DNA from: Candidatus Woesebacteria bacterium
Lineage (GTDB): Bacteria; Patescibacteriota; Microgenomatia; UBA1406; GWC2-37-13
Direction: 5' to 3'
NCBI GenBank assembly: GCA_020429045.1
Contig: JAGQLS010000005.1
Span: 26,464-90,463 of the forward strand
DNA length: 64,000 nt
Shown: piece by piece, positions 1-8,242 of the stretch
Position numbering within the stretch: position 1 is the stretch's first letter
Layout of the letters: each line of letters starts with the position of its first letter
Made by a program: the position numbers and the translations under genes
The notes under the pieces: model-generated
What the model saw: only the letters and a program-made list of their open reading frames with translations
What the model was told of the DNA's origin: nothing
The model's database searches: none

Positions 1-1
1 C

Positions 2-187
2 AACGTGCACGACTCGTTTCATCATATGTATGTACGCGATGGGGTGGTTGAAATAACCTCGTATTCTGGCGTCAAAATACGGGTTTCCCGCGGACACTCA
101 TGTTTTATCCCGTACTGTGTTGGTTCATACACCGTACAACCAGTAGAACCATCGGTATTGTTAAAAAGTTACATTTACACCACATGA
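2..187 (+). CDS. C-terminal end of a cupin-type mannose-6-phosphate isomerase-like protein (partial)
   Basis: An open frame enters from the left edge and ends at TGA 185-187. The 61 visible residues have the look of a cupin beta-barrel end. A VVEI strand is followed by a RGHSCFIP stretch with a Gly/Tyr turn, and VLLKSYI closes the barrel. This matches the tail of type I phosphomannose isomerases, which interconvert mannose-6-P and fructose-6-P. Its stop overlaps the ATG of the next gene, phosphoglucose isomerase, so the two are probably translationally coupled sugar-phosphate isomerases. The metal-binding part lies outside the window, so another cupin is possible. Confidence 0.55.
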   Translation, partial: NVHDSFHHMYVRDGVVEITSYSGVKIRVSRGHSCFIPYCVGSYTVQPVEPSVLLKSYIYTT

Positions 188-1470
188 AATTTCACTATAC
201 AGATACGTGTGGTCTTTTTGATTTGACGATCGAAGAGACACAAAAACAATTAACCCCCTACACTCAACACCTACAGAGCGTGGTTGCAAAACAAAATTAT
301 GAACATTCTGAAAGCTCAATCAATCTTCCGACAGATACTAAACTAGAGGCACAAGTGAAACAATTAGCTTCAGAAAAAATTACACAAAAACTAAAATACG
401 TTGTTATTATTGGTATTGGGGGCTCTAATCTTGGTACAAAGGCTGTTTACGATGCATTGCGTGGTTACTATGACCAAGTGGAACAAACTCGGTTTCCCCG
501 CATGGTTTTCTTAGATACCCAACACGAAGAAACCCTTTCTCGCGTTATCAATTTGATTCAGTCGCTTGGTGATAAAGAAGAAATACTGATAAACGCGATA
601 AGTAAATCTGGTGGAACTACCGAAACCATTGTGAACCTCGAGGTGGTGTTTGACGCAATGAAAGAAAAATTTCAACACGTCGAAGATCGCTTTGTTATAA
701 CCACGAGTAAAGATTCTGCATTTCAAAACAAGGCGCACGAGCTTGGTATCGCAACCCTTACGATTCCTGAAACCGTGGGTGGTCGATTCTCTGTGCTTTC
801 GGCGGTTGGGCTTTTTCCTTTGTTGGCTGTTGGAATAAATATCGATTTACTCAGACAAGGTGCTACGGAGATGCGCAATCTGTGTGTCGATGGTGATTTG
901 AAAACGAATCCTGCCGCGCTTTCTGCAACAATCCTCTATCTTCACAACAAAGAGGGTAAAAATATCCACGATTCGTTTTTCTTTGCACCACAACTTGAGT
1001 CGCTCGGCAAATGGTATCGTCAGCTCACCGGAGAAAGTATCGGAAAGGAAGGAAAAGGAATTACACCAACGGCTTCTGTCGGCTCCAACGACCTACATTC
1101 TGTTGTGCAGCTTTATTTGGGTGGGCCGAAAGACAAAATTACCTCGTTTGTATATCCGATTCATTCTTCAGAAGGTCAAGTTTGGATTCCACAACAACCA
1201 GTTTTTGGCATTGTTCAAGGAATTGCAAAAAAACAAGTGTCTGCGGTGATGAAAGCGATTATTGAAGGGGTGAAGATTGCGTATAAAAAACGAGAGCGGC
1301 CGTATGTTTTGATTGAGATTGAAGAAATAGGAGAAAAAGAACTTGGGGCTTTCCTGCAATTTAAAATGATTGAAATGATGTATCTGGGCAGGCTTCTTGA
1401 AGTGAATACATTCGACCAACCCGAAGTTGAGCTTTACAAAATTGAAACAAAACGGATTTTACAAAGTTAA
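184..1470 (+). CDS. pgi: Glucose-6-phosphate isomerase
   Basis: The 428-residue enzyme interconverts glucose-6-P and fructose-6-P in the cytoplasm. Seen in the sequence: the first SIS-domain phosphate loop VIIGIGGSNLGTKA (about residue 73) and the second loop ISKSGGTTET (about residue 140). The conserved HSSEGQVW stretch and a C-terminal helix ending in LLEVNTFDQPEVE are also present. The length fits the shorter bacterial/archaeal-type PGI forms of about 430 residues rather than the 550-residue E. coli form. The ATG at 184 is preferred over an upstream ATG at 100, because it overlaps the upstream stop as ATGA and homology begins there. Fructose-6-P is also the substrate of GlmS, encoded further on. 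Confidence 0.95.
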   Translation: MKFHYTDTCGLFDLTIEETQKQLTPYTQHLQSVVAKQNYEHSESSINLPTDTKLEAQVKQLASEKITQKLKYVVIIGIGGSNLGTKAVYDALRGYYDQVEQTRFPRMVFLDTQHEETLSRVINLIQSLGDKEEILINAISKSGGTTETIVNLEVVFDAMKEKFQHVEDRFVITTSKDSAFQNKAHELGIATLTIPETVGGRFSVLSAVGLFPLLAVGINIDLLRQGATEMRNLCVDGDLKTNPAALSATILYLHNKEGKNIHDSFFFAPQLESLGKWYRQLTGESIGKEGKGITPTASVGSNDLHSVVQLYLGGPKDKITSFVYPIHSSEGQVWIPQQPVFGIVQGIAKKQVSAVMKAIIEGVKIAYKKRERPYVLIEIEEIGEKELGAFLQFKMIEMMYLGRLLEVNTFDQPEVELYKIETKRILQS

Positions 1471-1485
1471 TTGCGCTTGCTGCTT

Positions 1486-2211
1486 TTATAAACACGTCAT
1501 CTCTCGTGCGAGTTGGTTGAGCTCTTCTCCGTTTATTGCTAAACTTGTAAAAAAGACTCCGTTTTTCTGCGCACTTTGTATCCTTCTATTTTTTACAAGT
1601 TTTTCGAGGTTTTCGGGTAAAACAATAATTACTAGGTGGGGTGGTGGAAAGTTGTAGAAAAAATAGTGTATGTTATGTATTCTTTGCGGGCTTAAGACTG
1701 GATGTTTGTCACGATCAAACATGAGTGATTTATAAACTTGTCTCGGGCTTCCGGTTTTAATCTCAAAAACAACTGGAGTCATTGTTGGTCGCCACATTCT
1801 TACGTTGTCCATTTGTAAAAAAGTCCTCCCGGTTGTGGGTCTTGTTAAAAGAACACTTCCTGTTGCCCGATCTATATAGCAACCACCCGAAAACAAAATT
1901 GGGTGGTTATTAAAAGCTTCTCGCACGCACTCCTCACCATCTAACAACTGCCTAATACTCTCGAGCTGTGCGTTCGCAACAACTTCTGCTAAATACCCTC
2001 GTGCGTGTTGGTTTATTTGAGATGAAGATATAATATGACGCCATGTCTGGCTTCTTTGTAACTCAACTTGAAGCGCTTGTTTGTCAATTGTTGGTTTGTT
2101 GTGTTGAAGGGTTTGTTGTAGTTCTAATGGTAATGGTTTCGTCCCGCGCTCCACAAACCATGCTTGGGCGGCGTTTTCTTGTTGAATAAGCCAGGCTGGG
2201 TATGTATACAT
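1486..2211 (-). CDS. PD-(D/E)XK nuclease-like protein, paralogue B
   Basis: Unrecognised 241-residue protein, paralogous to the gene directly upstream. Shared landmarks are an N-terminal P-x-W-L, a QxSRxWR-type segment, ARGYLAEVV, NNHPILFSGG..IDRATG, a core MDNVRM followed about 15 residues later by FEIKTG, and a tail of alternating strands and helices. The D...E-x-K arrangement next to beta strands is what a PD-(D/E)XK nuclease core looks like; function is inferred from that only. A TTG 39 nt upstream would lengthen it, but the ATG at 2211 aligns with the paralogue's start. It converges on pgi with a 15-nt gap. Confidence 0.55.
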   Translation of the reverse strand: MYTYPAWLIQQENAAQAWFVERGTKPLPLELQQTLQHNKPTIDKQALQVELQRSQTWRHIISSSQINQHARGYLAEVVANAQLESIRQLLDGEECVREAFNNHPILFSGGCYIDRATGSVLLTRPTTGRTFLQMDNVRMWRPTMTPVVFEIKTGSPRQVYKSLMFDRDKHPVLSPQRIHNIHYFFYNFPPPHLVIIVLPENLEKLVKNRRIQSAQKNGVFFTSLAINGEELNQLAREMTCL

Positions 2212-2234
2212 TTTTATGAAATAGTTATCAATGT

Positions 2235-3038
2235 TTACACTTGAGTACAATTCAATGCTTCTCGGATAAAACTTTCCAACTCTTCCTCGCTAAGTGGTAG
2301 CGAAACAAACAATATACCCGATTCTTCTGCTTCTTTCACCATTTGGTGTTTTCTTATTCTCTCAATTTGGTTTTGTGGAACAGCAACGACAATGTGTAAT
2401 GTAGATGATTTATATAATGTGGAGGATAATAATGACAACCTCTGATCGCTGAGGGTTTGGTTTGTGCCCTCCCCGTAAAACAAATCTCTGATAATGTTTT
2501 TTGCTTTGCCCGTCTTGACCTCCACCACGATGGGTGTTTCTGCTCGCTTCCTTTTTGAACCCATCATAATAAGTCCGTCTATTTCAGAAGCGCATTTGTT
2601 TGTTTGTGGGTTAAAAACACACACTCCACCAGTAACGGGATCTATCATTCTGTGTTCTCCAGATAAAAGCGGGTGGTTCCTGAAAAATTCCTCAGTAACC
2701 TCTTGTCCACAATGAAGCTTTGGAATATTACTCAGAAAATCCATCATAACTACTTCGGCCAGATACCCCCTTGCTCTCAGAAAAAAATAACCACCCGGGC
2801 CCACCCTATAACTTTCTTCACGACGCCAATGCGCTTGTATATTTCTCCACCGGCGACTTTTTTGTATTTCTACATACAATTCCTGTCTGTTGAGATTGTA
2901 ATGAGCCGATCTTGTTGCAATAAGGTTTTGTACCCATTCTGGCACTGGTTGTATTTTCTGATTTAAGCACCACAACTGACCATCATATCGACCACCACCT
3001 AGCCACCCTGGAACAGATTCGTGTATAGTAGTAGCCAT
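2235..3038 (-). CDS. PD-(D/E)XK nuclease-like protein, paralogue A
   Basis: A 267-residue protein, first gene of a two-gene unit with paralogue B 23 nt downstream. It contains RARGYLAEVV (a candidate helix carrying the first acidic residue), then SEIDGLIMM and VVEVKTG (D...E-x-K), the expected order for a PD-(D/E)XK nuclease fold. It is otherwise unlike any family I can name. A GTG at 3077 is in frame, but a TATAAT at 3069-3074 on this strand puts transcription start downstream of it, so the ATG at 3038 is preferred. Possible roles are DNA repair, restriction-like defence or plasmid/element maintenance; none is shown by the sequence. Confidence 0.55.
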   Translation of the reverse strand: MATTIHESVPGWLGGGRYDGQLWCLNQKIQPVPEWVQNLIATRSAHYNLNRQELYVEIQKSRRWRNIQAHWRREESYRVGPGGYFFLRARGYLAEVVMMDFLSNIPKLHCGQEVTEEFFRNHPLLSGEHRMIDPVTGGVCVFNPQTNKCASEIDGLIMMGSKRKRAETPIVVEVKTGKAKNIIRDLFYGEGTNQTLSDQRLSLLSSTLYKSSTLHIVVAVPQNQIERIRKHQMVKEAEESGILFVSLPLSEEELESFIREALNCTQV

Positions 3039-3068
3039 TGGTAAGTGTCTTATGTGTAACTCATATGT

Positions 3069-3097
3069 ATTATACACTACTATAGGCTTTATATAAA
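3069..3097 (-). promoter_or_regulatory. Promoter of the two-nuclease unit
   Basis: On the minus strand a perfect TATAAT lies at 3074-3069. A weak -35 (TTTATA) sits 17 nt upstream of it. Transcription would start near 3062, giving a leader of about 24 nt to the ATG at 3038. Confidence 0.4.
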
Positions 3098-3266
3098 TTC
3101 TTCTTGGTTTCTTGATAAATGCAAGGTTCTAATCCATGCTATCTTTGTTATTGTCTAAAGTGTCTATAATAAGGGGTTTAGGGCGAAGGTCCACAAATGA
3201 AAAATTAGAAGGAAAAAGGATGGCTACTGACGAGACGAAAGATAATCTTCTGAGTCAAAATGGGTG

Positions 3267-3788
3267 TCATACTTCTCTATCTTTTTCCGTATGCTTTCTC
3301 GCGAGGAGGAAAAGTAGATCAGAAAGCCTGTTGAGGTATTGTAAAATGAGTTTATCGTCGTTTGTTTTTTGCTTTTTCTGGTGTAAAAATCCAGCCACTC
3401 TGCGTTCTGCCCTACGAACCACGGTGCGGGCAAGATGAAGGTGTGTCGATAGTATGCTTCCTTGGGGTAAAATAAAAACGGTTAGTTTTGGTAAGGCTTT
3501 CTCAAGGCCCACAATCTCCTTTTCGGTCTCTCTTAAATAGTTTTTAATGGACGATTTTTTTAATTGGGCACCCGACAAATACGCCATAATAAGATACAGA
3601 GCGGTCTGTGTATTGGTTAATATCAGATGAACATGTTTGTCTAAACTTTTCTCGAGGGCCAAACCAATCGTGCCACTTGCCTCGTCGACGGTGCCGCATG
3701 CTTCGACTTGTGGGTCGTTTTTTAGCAGCCGCTTACCCCCAAAAATCGCCGTTGTGCCATCATCGCCTGTTTTTGTACTGATAGACAT
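3267..3788 (-). CDS. pduO: PduO-type ATP:cob(I)alamin adenosyltransferase
   Basis: The 173-residue protein transfers the adenosyl group of ATP to cob(I)alamin to make adenosylcobalamin. It begins with the family hallmark TKTGDDGTT, followed by GG-K-R-L-KND and VEACGTVDEASGTIGLA. The C-terminal helix carries the conserved ARTVVRRAERRV stretch and LNRLSDLLFLLAR. The context is convincing: it is last in a run with nrdR, nrdJ and a membrane S-component candidate, and NrdJ needs adenosylcobalamin. The cell therefore probably salvages corrinoids rather than making them, since no biosynthesis genes are seen in the window. Start is ATG 3788, 7 nt after the preceding gene's stop. Confidence 0.92.
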   Translation of the reverse strand: MSISTKTGDDGTTAIFGGKRLLKNDPQVEACGTVDEASGTIGLALEKSLDKHVHLILTNTQTALYLIMAYLSGAQLKKSSIKNYLRETEKEIVGLEKALPKLTVFILPQGSILSTHLHLARTVVRRAERRVAGFLHQKKQKTNDDKLILQYLNRLSDLLFLLARKHTEKDREV

Positions 3789-3795
3789 AGTCTTA

Positions 3796-4326
3796 TTATT
3801 TTAACGCAAGTTTTTGCATGATGTAGTTTGTCTCTAGTTTCGGGTTTGCGATAACCCATTGATATATAAGTGGGGAAAGAATAAAAGACAACACAACGTT
3901 CCCCGACAAGTGGTAAAGAGTAAAGGGAATTTGCCCAAAAAATGCCTCGGAAAAAGATTGATAAAAAAACAAGGGCCCAATGGTGAAACCCGTAAAGGCA
4001 TCGTACAAAAGTGTGCCAACTACGGCAAATGTTACATATCCCCACACATTATTTCCTTTTTGTTTTGAAAAATATATTCCAGCCAACAAACCCAACAACC
4101 CATACGATGTGGCTGTTATTAATGTCCATACGCCAAGTGTTTGTGTTAGGAAATCGTAGGCGATAATTGCTAAAACGCCAAATACAAGACCGCTCCACTT
4201 TCCCCACTTTCTCGAAAACGGCATCATGGTGGTCATAATTGGTTCTGTGTTTGGTGGATGAGGAATCAAACGCAGCGCCACAATAATAGTTAGTCCGATA
4301 ATATATTTGATTGTGTTTTTTTTCAC
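3796..4326 (-). CDS. ECF-transporter S-component-like membrane protein (putative corrinoid uptake)
   Basis: A 176-residue integral membrane protein with about five hydrophobic segments. The N-terminus RLIPHPPNTEPI resembles the RxxPHPPNFxP motif of DUF6580 / S-component-like proteins. Small-substrate S components have this size and topology and bind the transported vitamin. It lies between nrdJ (25 nt upstream) and the cobalamin adenosyltransferase (7 nt downstream). I infer cobalamin or cobinamide as the cargo; the sequence alone does not prove it. No ECF ATPase or T component is encoded in this window. Confidence 0.5.
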   Translation of the reverse strand: MKKNTIKYIIGLTIIVALRLIPHPPNTEPIMTTMMPFSRKWGKWSGLVFGVLAIIAYDFLTQTLGVWTLITATSYGLLGLLAGIYFSKQKGNNVWGYVTFAVVGTLLYDAFTGFTIGPLFFYQSFSEAFFGQIPFTLYHLSGNVVLSFILSPLIYQWVIANPKLETNYIMQKLALK

Positions 4327-4350
4327 TTTTTTCCCTAAACTTGTTGTTTC

Positions 4351-6759
4351 TTAACACTCCGCATAACCGCAGCCATAGCATTTTGCACACCCTTCTTCAC
4401 GTGCCAAAAGCGCTTGGCCGCACTCTTTGCAAATATCAAAATGTTTCTCTGTTGGTGTGGGTGACACGTCAATCCGCGCCGGTTGGTGTTCGTCTTGAGG
4501 CAACTCTGGTTGTTCAACCACACTCATAAGCTCAACATCGTGCGACGTGCCATTCCCGTTTGTTGGCGTTTCTGGTTGAGCCAGCTTCTGAAAATGCATA
4601 TCCAACACTTTCGCAAGGGCGTCGGGAAGGCTGCGTACACGATCTTTCCCAAACCCAAGCGCTCGGCCACCGCCGATGCCGCGCAGTTGTTTAATAATGT
4701 TTTTCGCTTTTTCAGCACCGTTAACATGGTTGGTGGTGCGGAAGTACAAAGAAATCATCTTTCCCAAACCCTCCGCCATAGCAAACACGTCTGTTCCTGC
4801 TTTGCCAACGTTGATAAACACCTCGTGGGGCTCGTTGTTGCCGTTTGTGTTAATGGTGATATATGCGCGACCAACCGGCGTATCAATTTTATACGTTGCT
4901 CCATACACAACCATTGGTCGTGGCTTGACTGCATACGAGGGAAGCGCTGGTGTTTGTTCTTTTTCTTGAGGTTTTTTTTTGTCGCTATCTTCACGCTCCA
5001 AAACACCCTGGCGCGATCCATCGCGCATGTAGGCGATGCCTTTGAGACCATGATCGTACGCGAGAGTATAAAGTCGTTTCACGTCTTCCACTGTGTGTGT
5101 GTTGGGTGCGTTTACTGTTTTTGAAATCGATGCGTCGACGTATTTCTGAATAGTTGCCTGGACCATAACGTGGTCCTCGGGCGTCAAGTCGTTTGCGGAA
5201 ACAAAATAATCAGGGCGCTCCAGCGAACCTTCATCTACCTCATTTTGGTGTTTTTGATACCACTCTTCATATAAATGGTGGCGCATCACGTGTTTTCCCA
5301 GTCGATCTCGTCGAATAAACTCAAATTCGTATACCGGCTCGATGCCCGAAGAAGTGTTTGCCATAAGCGACGTGGAGCCTGTTGGTGCCTGCATGAGGAT
5401 TACTGAATTGCGAATCCCGTGGGCGCGCACTTCTTTGCGAATTTCCTCTGGCATTTGTTTCATAAAACCGCTTTGGACAAATTTTTCTGCAACAAACCGT
5501 GGGAATGAGCCTTTTTCTTTTGCAAGCTCAACTGACGCGCTGTATCCTTCGTAGCAAATGATTTTGTATATCTTTTCAATAAACTCGAGCGATTCTTTTG
5601 AACCATAGCGAATGTGGAGTTTGATAAGGGTGTCACCCAAACCCATGGTTCCCAGACCAATGCGGCGTTCACCCTCAAGTTGGGTCTTTTTTATACCCTC
5701 AAACACATATGGGTCCATGTCGACAACGTTGTCTTGGAAGCGAACCGCGGTTTGCACTGTTTCGCTCAACAAATCAAAATTAAACGTTCCTGCTTTGTCT
5801 ATCTCGTAACCTTCGACAAACGCAGAGAGGTTTATAGAGCCCAAATTACACACACCCCACGGGGGAAGTCCCTCTTCGCCACACGGGTTGACACAGACAA
5901 TTCTGTTCCAATAATAATTGTTGTGCATTTTGTTGTATCGTTCAAGAAACACCACGCCTGGTTCGGCAGACTTCCAAGCCGCTTTTGCAATGAGGTCCCA
6001 GATTTTTCGCGCTTTCACCACCTTATGTACGTTTATTTTCTTTCCCATTTCTTTCCATTTTTGGATGTCTCCATCCCACTTTTCGTCATATTCAAGGTCG
6101 TTTTTGTCGGGGAAAATGAGTGGCCAATCCTCGTCTTTTTTTACTGCTTCCATAAACAAATCGGAGACACACACTGAGAGGTTGGCGCCATTGATGCGAG
6201 CGAGGTCTTGTTTAACCGTAATAAATTCTTCAATATCTGGGTGCCAATCCCATAGCATAAGCATAAGTGCGCCACGACGAGTACCACCTTGTTGAATAAT
6301 GTCTTTGGTCGCAAGAGAAAAAATTTCTGCCCAATTGCAAGGCCCCGAAGAGAAACCATTCACTTTCTCAACGCGCGCACCACGTGGGCGAAGGGTAGAT
6401 AAATTGATACCAACACCGCCCCCGCGAGCCATAATCTCAATCATGTTTCCCAACGTATCGAGTATCCCCTGTCGTGAATCTTGTGGAGAGGGAATAACAA
6501 AACAATTGTAAAAGGTTACTGCAAAGCCTGTACCAGCTCCAGCGAGTATTCTTCCTCCTGGAACGTATTTGAAGTCTTCCATCGCCGAATGGAATTTCTT
6601 TGCCCACTCTTTTCGCTTGTCTGGTTTTTCTTTTTCTGCAACTGCGTCTGCAACACGCTGCCACATCTCTTCCGGCGTTTTTTCCAAAGGGTCGCCTTTT
6701 TTGTTTTTGAGAGAATAACGATCTAAAAAAACCTTCTCTGATACTCCTTTAAGTTTCAT
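4351..6759 (-). CDS. nrdJ: Adenosylcobalamin-dependent class II ribonucleoside-diphosphate reductase
   Basis: The 802-residue enzyme makes deoxyribonucleotides using a thiyl radical generated from adenosylcobalamin. Seen: GGRILAGAGT near residue 70, the GGGVGINLSTLRPRGA loop, and the NPCGEE active-site motif near residue 290 (the Asn, radical Cys and Glu of class II enzymes). MQAPTGSTS follows, as does a C-terminal extension ending in two Cys pairs (CKECG and CAKCYGCGYAEC), a zinc-ribbon or redox tail typical of the family. The ATG at 6759 is preferred over a TTG at 6777. It follows nrdR by 78 nt and precedes the S component and the adenosyltransferase, so regulation by NrdR is likely. Confidence 0.96.
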   Translation of the reverse strand: MKLKGVSEKVFLDRYSLKNKKGDPLEKTPEEMWQRVADAVAEKEKPDKRKEWAKKFHSAMEDFKYVPGGRILAGAGTGFAVTFYNCFVIPSPQDSRQGILDTLGNMIEIMARGGGVGINLSTLRPRGARVEKVNGFSSGPCNWAEIFSLATKDIIQQGGTRRGALMLMLWDWHPDIEEFITVKQDLARINGANLSVCVSDLFMEAVKKDEDWPLIFPDKNDLEYDEKWDGDIQKWKEMGKKINVHKVVKARKIWDLIAKAAWKSAEPGVVFLERYNKMHNNYYWNRIVCVNPCGEEGLPPWGVCNLGSINLSAFVEGYEIDKAGTFNFDLLSETVQTAVRFQDNVVDMDPYVFEGIKKTQLEGERRIGLGTMGLGDTLIKLHIRYGSKESLEFIEKIYKIICYEGYSASVELAKEKGSFPRFVAEKFVQSGFMKQMPEEIRKEVRAHGIRNSVILMQAPTGSTSLMANTSSGIEPVYEFEFIRRDRLGKHVMRHHLYEEWYQKHQNEVDEGSLERPDYFVSANDLTPEDHVMVQATIQKYVDASISKTVNAPNTHTVEDVKRLYTLAYDHGLKGIAYMRDGSRQGVLEREDSDKKKPQEKEQTPALPSYAVKPRPMVVYGATYKIDTPVGRAYITINTNGNNEPHEVFINVGKAGTDVFAMAEGLGKMISLYFRTTNHVNGAEKAKNIIKQLRGIGGGRALGFGKDRVRSLPDALAKVLDMHFQKLAQPETPTNGNGTSHDVELMSVVEQPELPQDEHQPARIDVSPTPTEKHFDICKECGQALLAREEGCAKCYGCGYAEC

Positions 6760-6837
6760 GTCTGTGTGTATAAGCAACTAATAATAAATTGTTTCTTGTT
6801 TTGGGTCTCTTATTATATAACCTTAACAAGATGTGTG

Positions 6838-7287
6838 TTACCCTGTTAATTTTTTAAGCTCTTTCTCAAACTCTTCAACGTCGACAAACCGCTTAAATAC
6901 TGAGGCAAAACGTATATATGCTAGTTTGTCGAGTTCTTTGAGTTGGCTTGCAACTAGCTCCCCTATCCTTTGGCTTTGTATTTCAGTCTTTCCTCTGTGT
7001 GTCGCTTCTTGTTCTATAGTGTTTACAATATTTTCAACCTGGTCTGCGGTAATGGTTGTTTTACCAACCGCCTTCACGATCCCTTCTCTTAGTTTTTTCC
7101 TGTCGAACCGCTCGCGCCGTTTGTCTTTTTTAATAACAAGTATTGGAAGCTCTTCTACGCGCTCATAGGTGGTAAAACGCTTGCCGCAATCTGGACACGA
7201 CCTTCTTCTTCTTATGGTTGTGCCGTTTTCAGAAACCCGCGTTTCTATAACTTCCGTGTTTGTATATTGACAAAATAAGCACTTCAT
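6838..7287 (-). CDS. nrdR: Transcriptional repressor NrdR
   Basis: The 149-residue repressor of ribonucleotide reductase genes senses ATP/dATP. The N-terminal zinc ribbon is clear (MKCLFCQ ... CPDCGKRFTTYER), followed by an ATP-cone domain (VIKKDKRRERFDRKKLREGI ... IRFASVFKRF). The length is exactly that of the family. It heads the nrdJ operon. Two NrdR-box-like sites lie at and just upstream of its own start codon, which suggests autoregulation of the whole operon. Confidence 0.96.
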   Translation of the reverse strand: MKCLFCQYTNTEVIETRVSENGTTIRRRRSCPDCGKRFTTYERVEELPILVIKKDKRRERFDRKKLREGIVKAVGKTTITADQVENIVNTIEQEATHRGKTEIQSQRIGELVASQLKELDKLAYIRFASVFKRFVDVEEFEKELKKLTG

Positions 7288-7328
7288 ATATTGTGTACTG
7301 TTTGAATTTATAACACTATTTGTAGTAT
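7281..7328 (-). promoter_or_regulatory. Tandem NrdR boxes upstream of nrdR
   Basis: Two 16-bp sites resemble the palindromic NrdR consensus ACACTATATATTGTGT. Site 7281-7296 has a perfect right half (TATATTGTGT) and overlaps the nrdR start codon. Site 7313-7328 has a perfect left half (ACACTAT). They are 32 bp centre to centre, three helical turns, the usual NrdR arrangement. Each site is imperfect, so this is a candidate. Confidence 0.45.
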
Positions 7329-7618
7329 TTCAAGTTCAATTATTATATCAAAATATATCATGTAGTAAATAGGTGTTTTTAGACTATCCTATAAAAATTT
7401 ATTCGTTTTTCGTATATATTTTGAACAAAAACAAACAAACGTTAAACGTTGGTAACTAAAACTCGATTGTGTGAGATTGTGATATTTTTTTCTCTTTTTG
7501 TGGGAAGCTCTCATATAGCAAAAGCGCCGATTCTTTGTGTGTTTGGTTGTTGTCTTTTTACTGCTTTTTAATCTTAAACCTCTTTATTTACAGATGTGCT
7601 TGTTGGTATAATGTAAAT
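7329..7618. promoter_or_regulatory. Divergent intergenic region nrdR / RNA-ligase-partner gene
   Basis: This very AT-rich stretch holds no ORF I can support. At its right end TATAAT (7607-7612) stands 6 nt before the ATG at 7619, so that gene is probably read from a leaderless transcript. On the other side it should contain the nrdR promoter near the NrdR boxes. Confidence 0.5.
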
Positions 7619-8242
7619 ATGAAAAAAATCGTAATAGACACAAATGTTCTTTTTAACATGAGTGCTGGCATCAATCTTGGCTCGACCACCAAAGAGGTTG
7701 TGGGTTTAATATCACAATCAGTGAGCGGGGCTCAGGGAAAAGAAAAAATCGCTCTCTTTACCACCCCTGGGGTTGTTAAAGAAATAGAGTCTTTTTTCGA
7801 AAACAACGATAAGGCTCTCCTACAAGACTTTCTTCAGTGTGTCACAATTAAATCCCCGTCTATTTTTCAAACATCTATTCCTGCATCAATTATGAAGGAG
7901 TATATAAACGAGTCGAGAGCTCGTGCTTATAGAGGTTTAACCATCGCGGAAGAAGAAATTATTAACGTTGGGAGGTTGTTTATGGGAAAAGAAGCGCTCC
8001 CAGAAAAAGAGTTTCAAATGACGGTGGGAAAAGTTATTAAAAACGTTCGTGAACGCTATAGAAACGCTACGAGGACTGGTTTCATCGATAGTACAACAGA
8101 TTTCGAACTTATTATTCTAAGCAGGGTTATTGAGGGGTATTTGGTTTCAACAGATGAAGGCGTTATGAAGTGGGCGCGGAAGTTTGGTGTTCTGGAGATG
8201 TCTCCAGAGGTTTTTGGAAAAGAGATTCGAGCGTGTGCTTAA
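7619..8242 (+). CDS. PIN-domain RNA ligase partner protein
   Basis: A 207-residue PIN-fold protein. The first acidic motif is IDTNVLFN near residue 5. Next come TTPGVVKEIESFF, the segment ESRARAYRGLTIAEEEI, and the C-terminal FIDSTTDFELIILSRVIEGYLVSTDEGVMKWA carrying the remaining acidic residues. This layout is that of the RNA-ligase partner family (MJ_0950 type), found beside an ATP-dependent RNA ligase in archaea and some bacteria. No ligase gene is in this window. An upstream ATG at 7535 is rejected, because the promoter -10 box at 7607-7612 lies inside that extension. The last 80 nt overlap the end of the opposite gene. Confidence 0.8.
   Translation: MKKIVIDTNVLFNMSAGINLGSTTKEVVGLISQSVSGAQGKEKIALFTTPGVVKEIESFFENNDKALLQDFLQCVTIKSPSIFQTSIPASIMKEYINESRARAYRGLTIAEEEIINVGRLFMGKEALPEKEFQMTVGKVIKNVRERYRNATRTGFIDSTTDFELIILSRVIEGYLVSTDEGVMKWARKFGVLEMSPEVFGKEIRACA

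Noticed and set aside
3078..3266. Possible short gene on the plus strand (TATAAT at about 3170)
   Set aside because: The frame that opens here runs antisense through pduO; nothing resembles a protein before 3267.
4483..5124. 213-residue plus-strand ORF
   Set aside because: It is antisense to nrdJ, without a recognisable domain or promoter; a shadow of the codon pattern.
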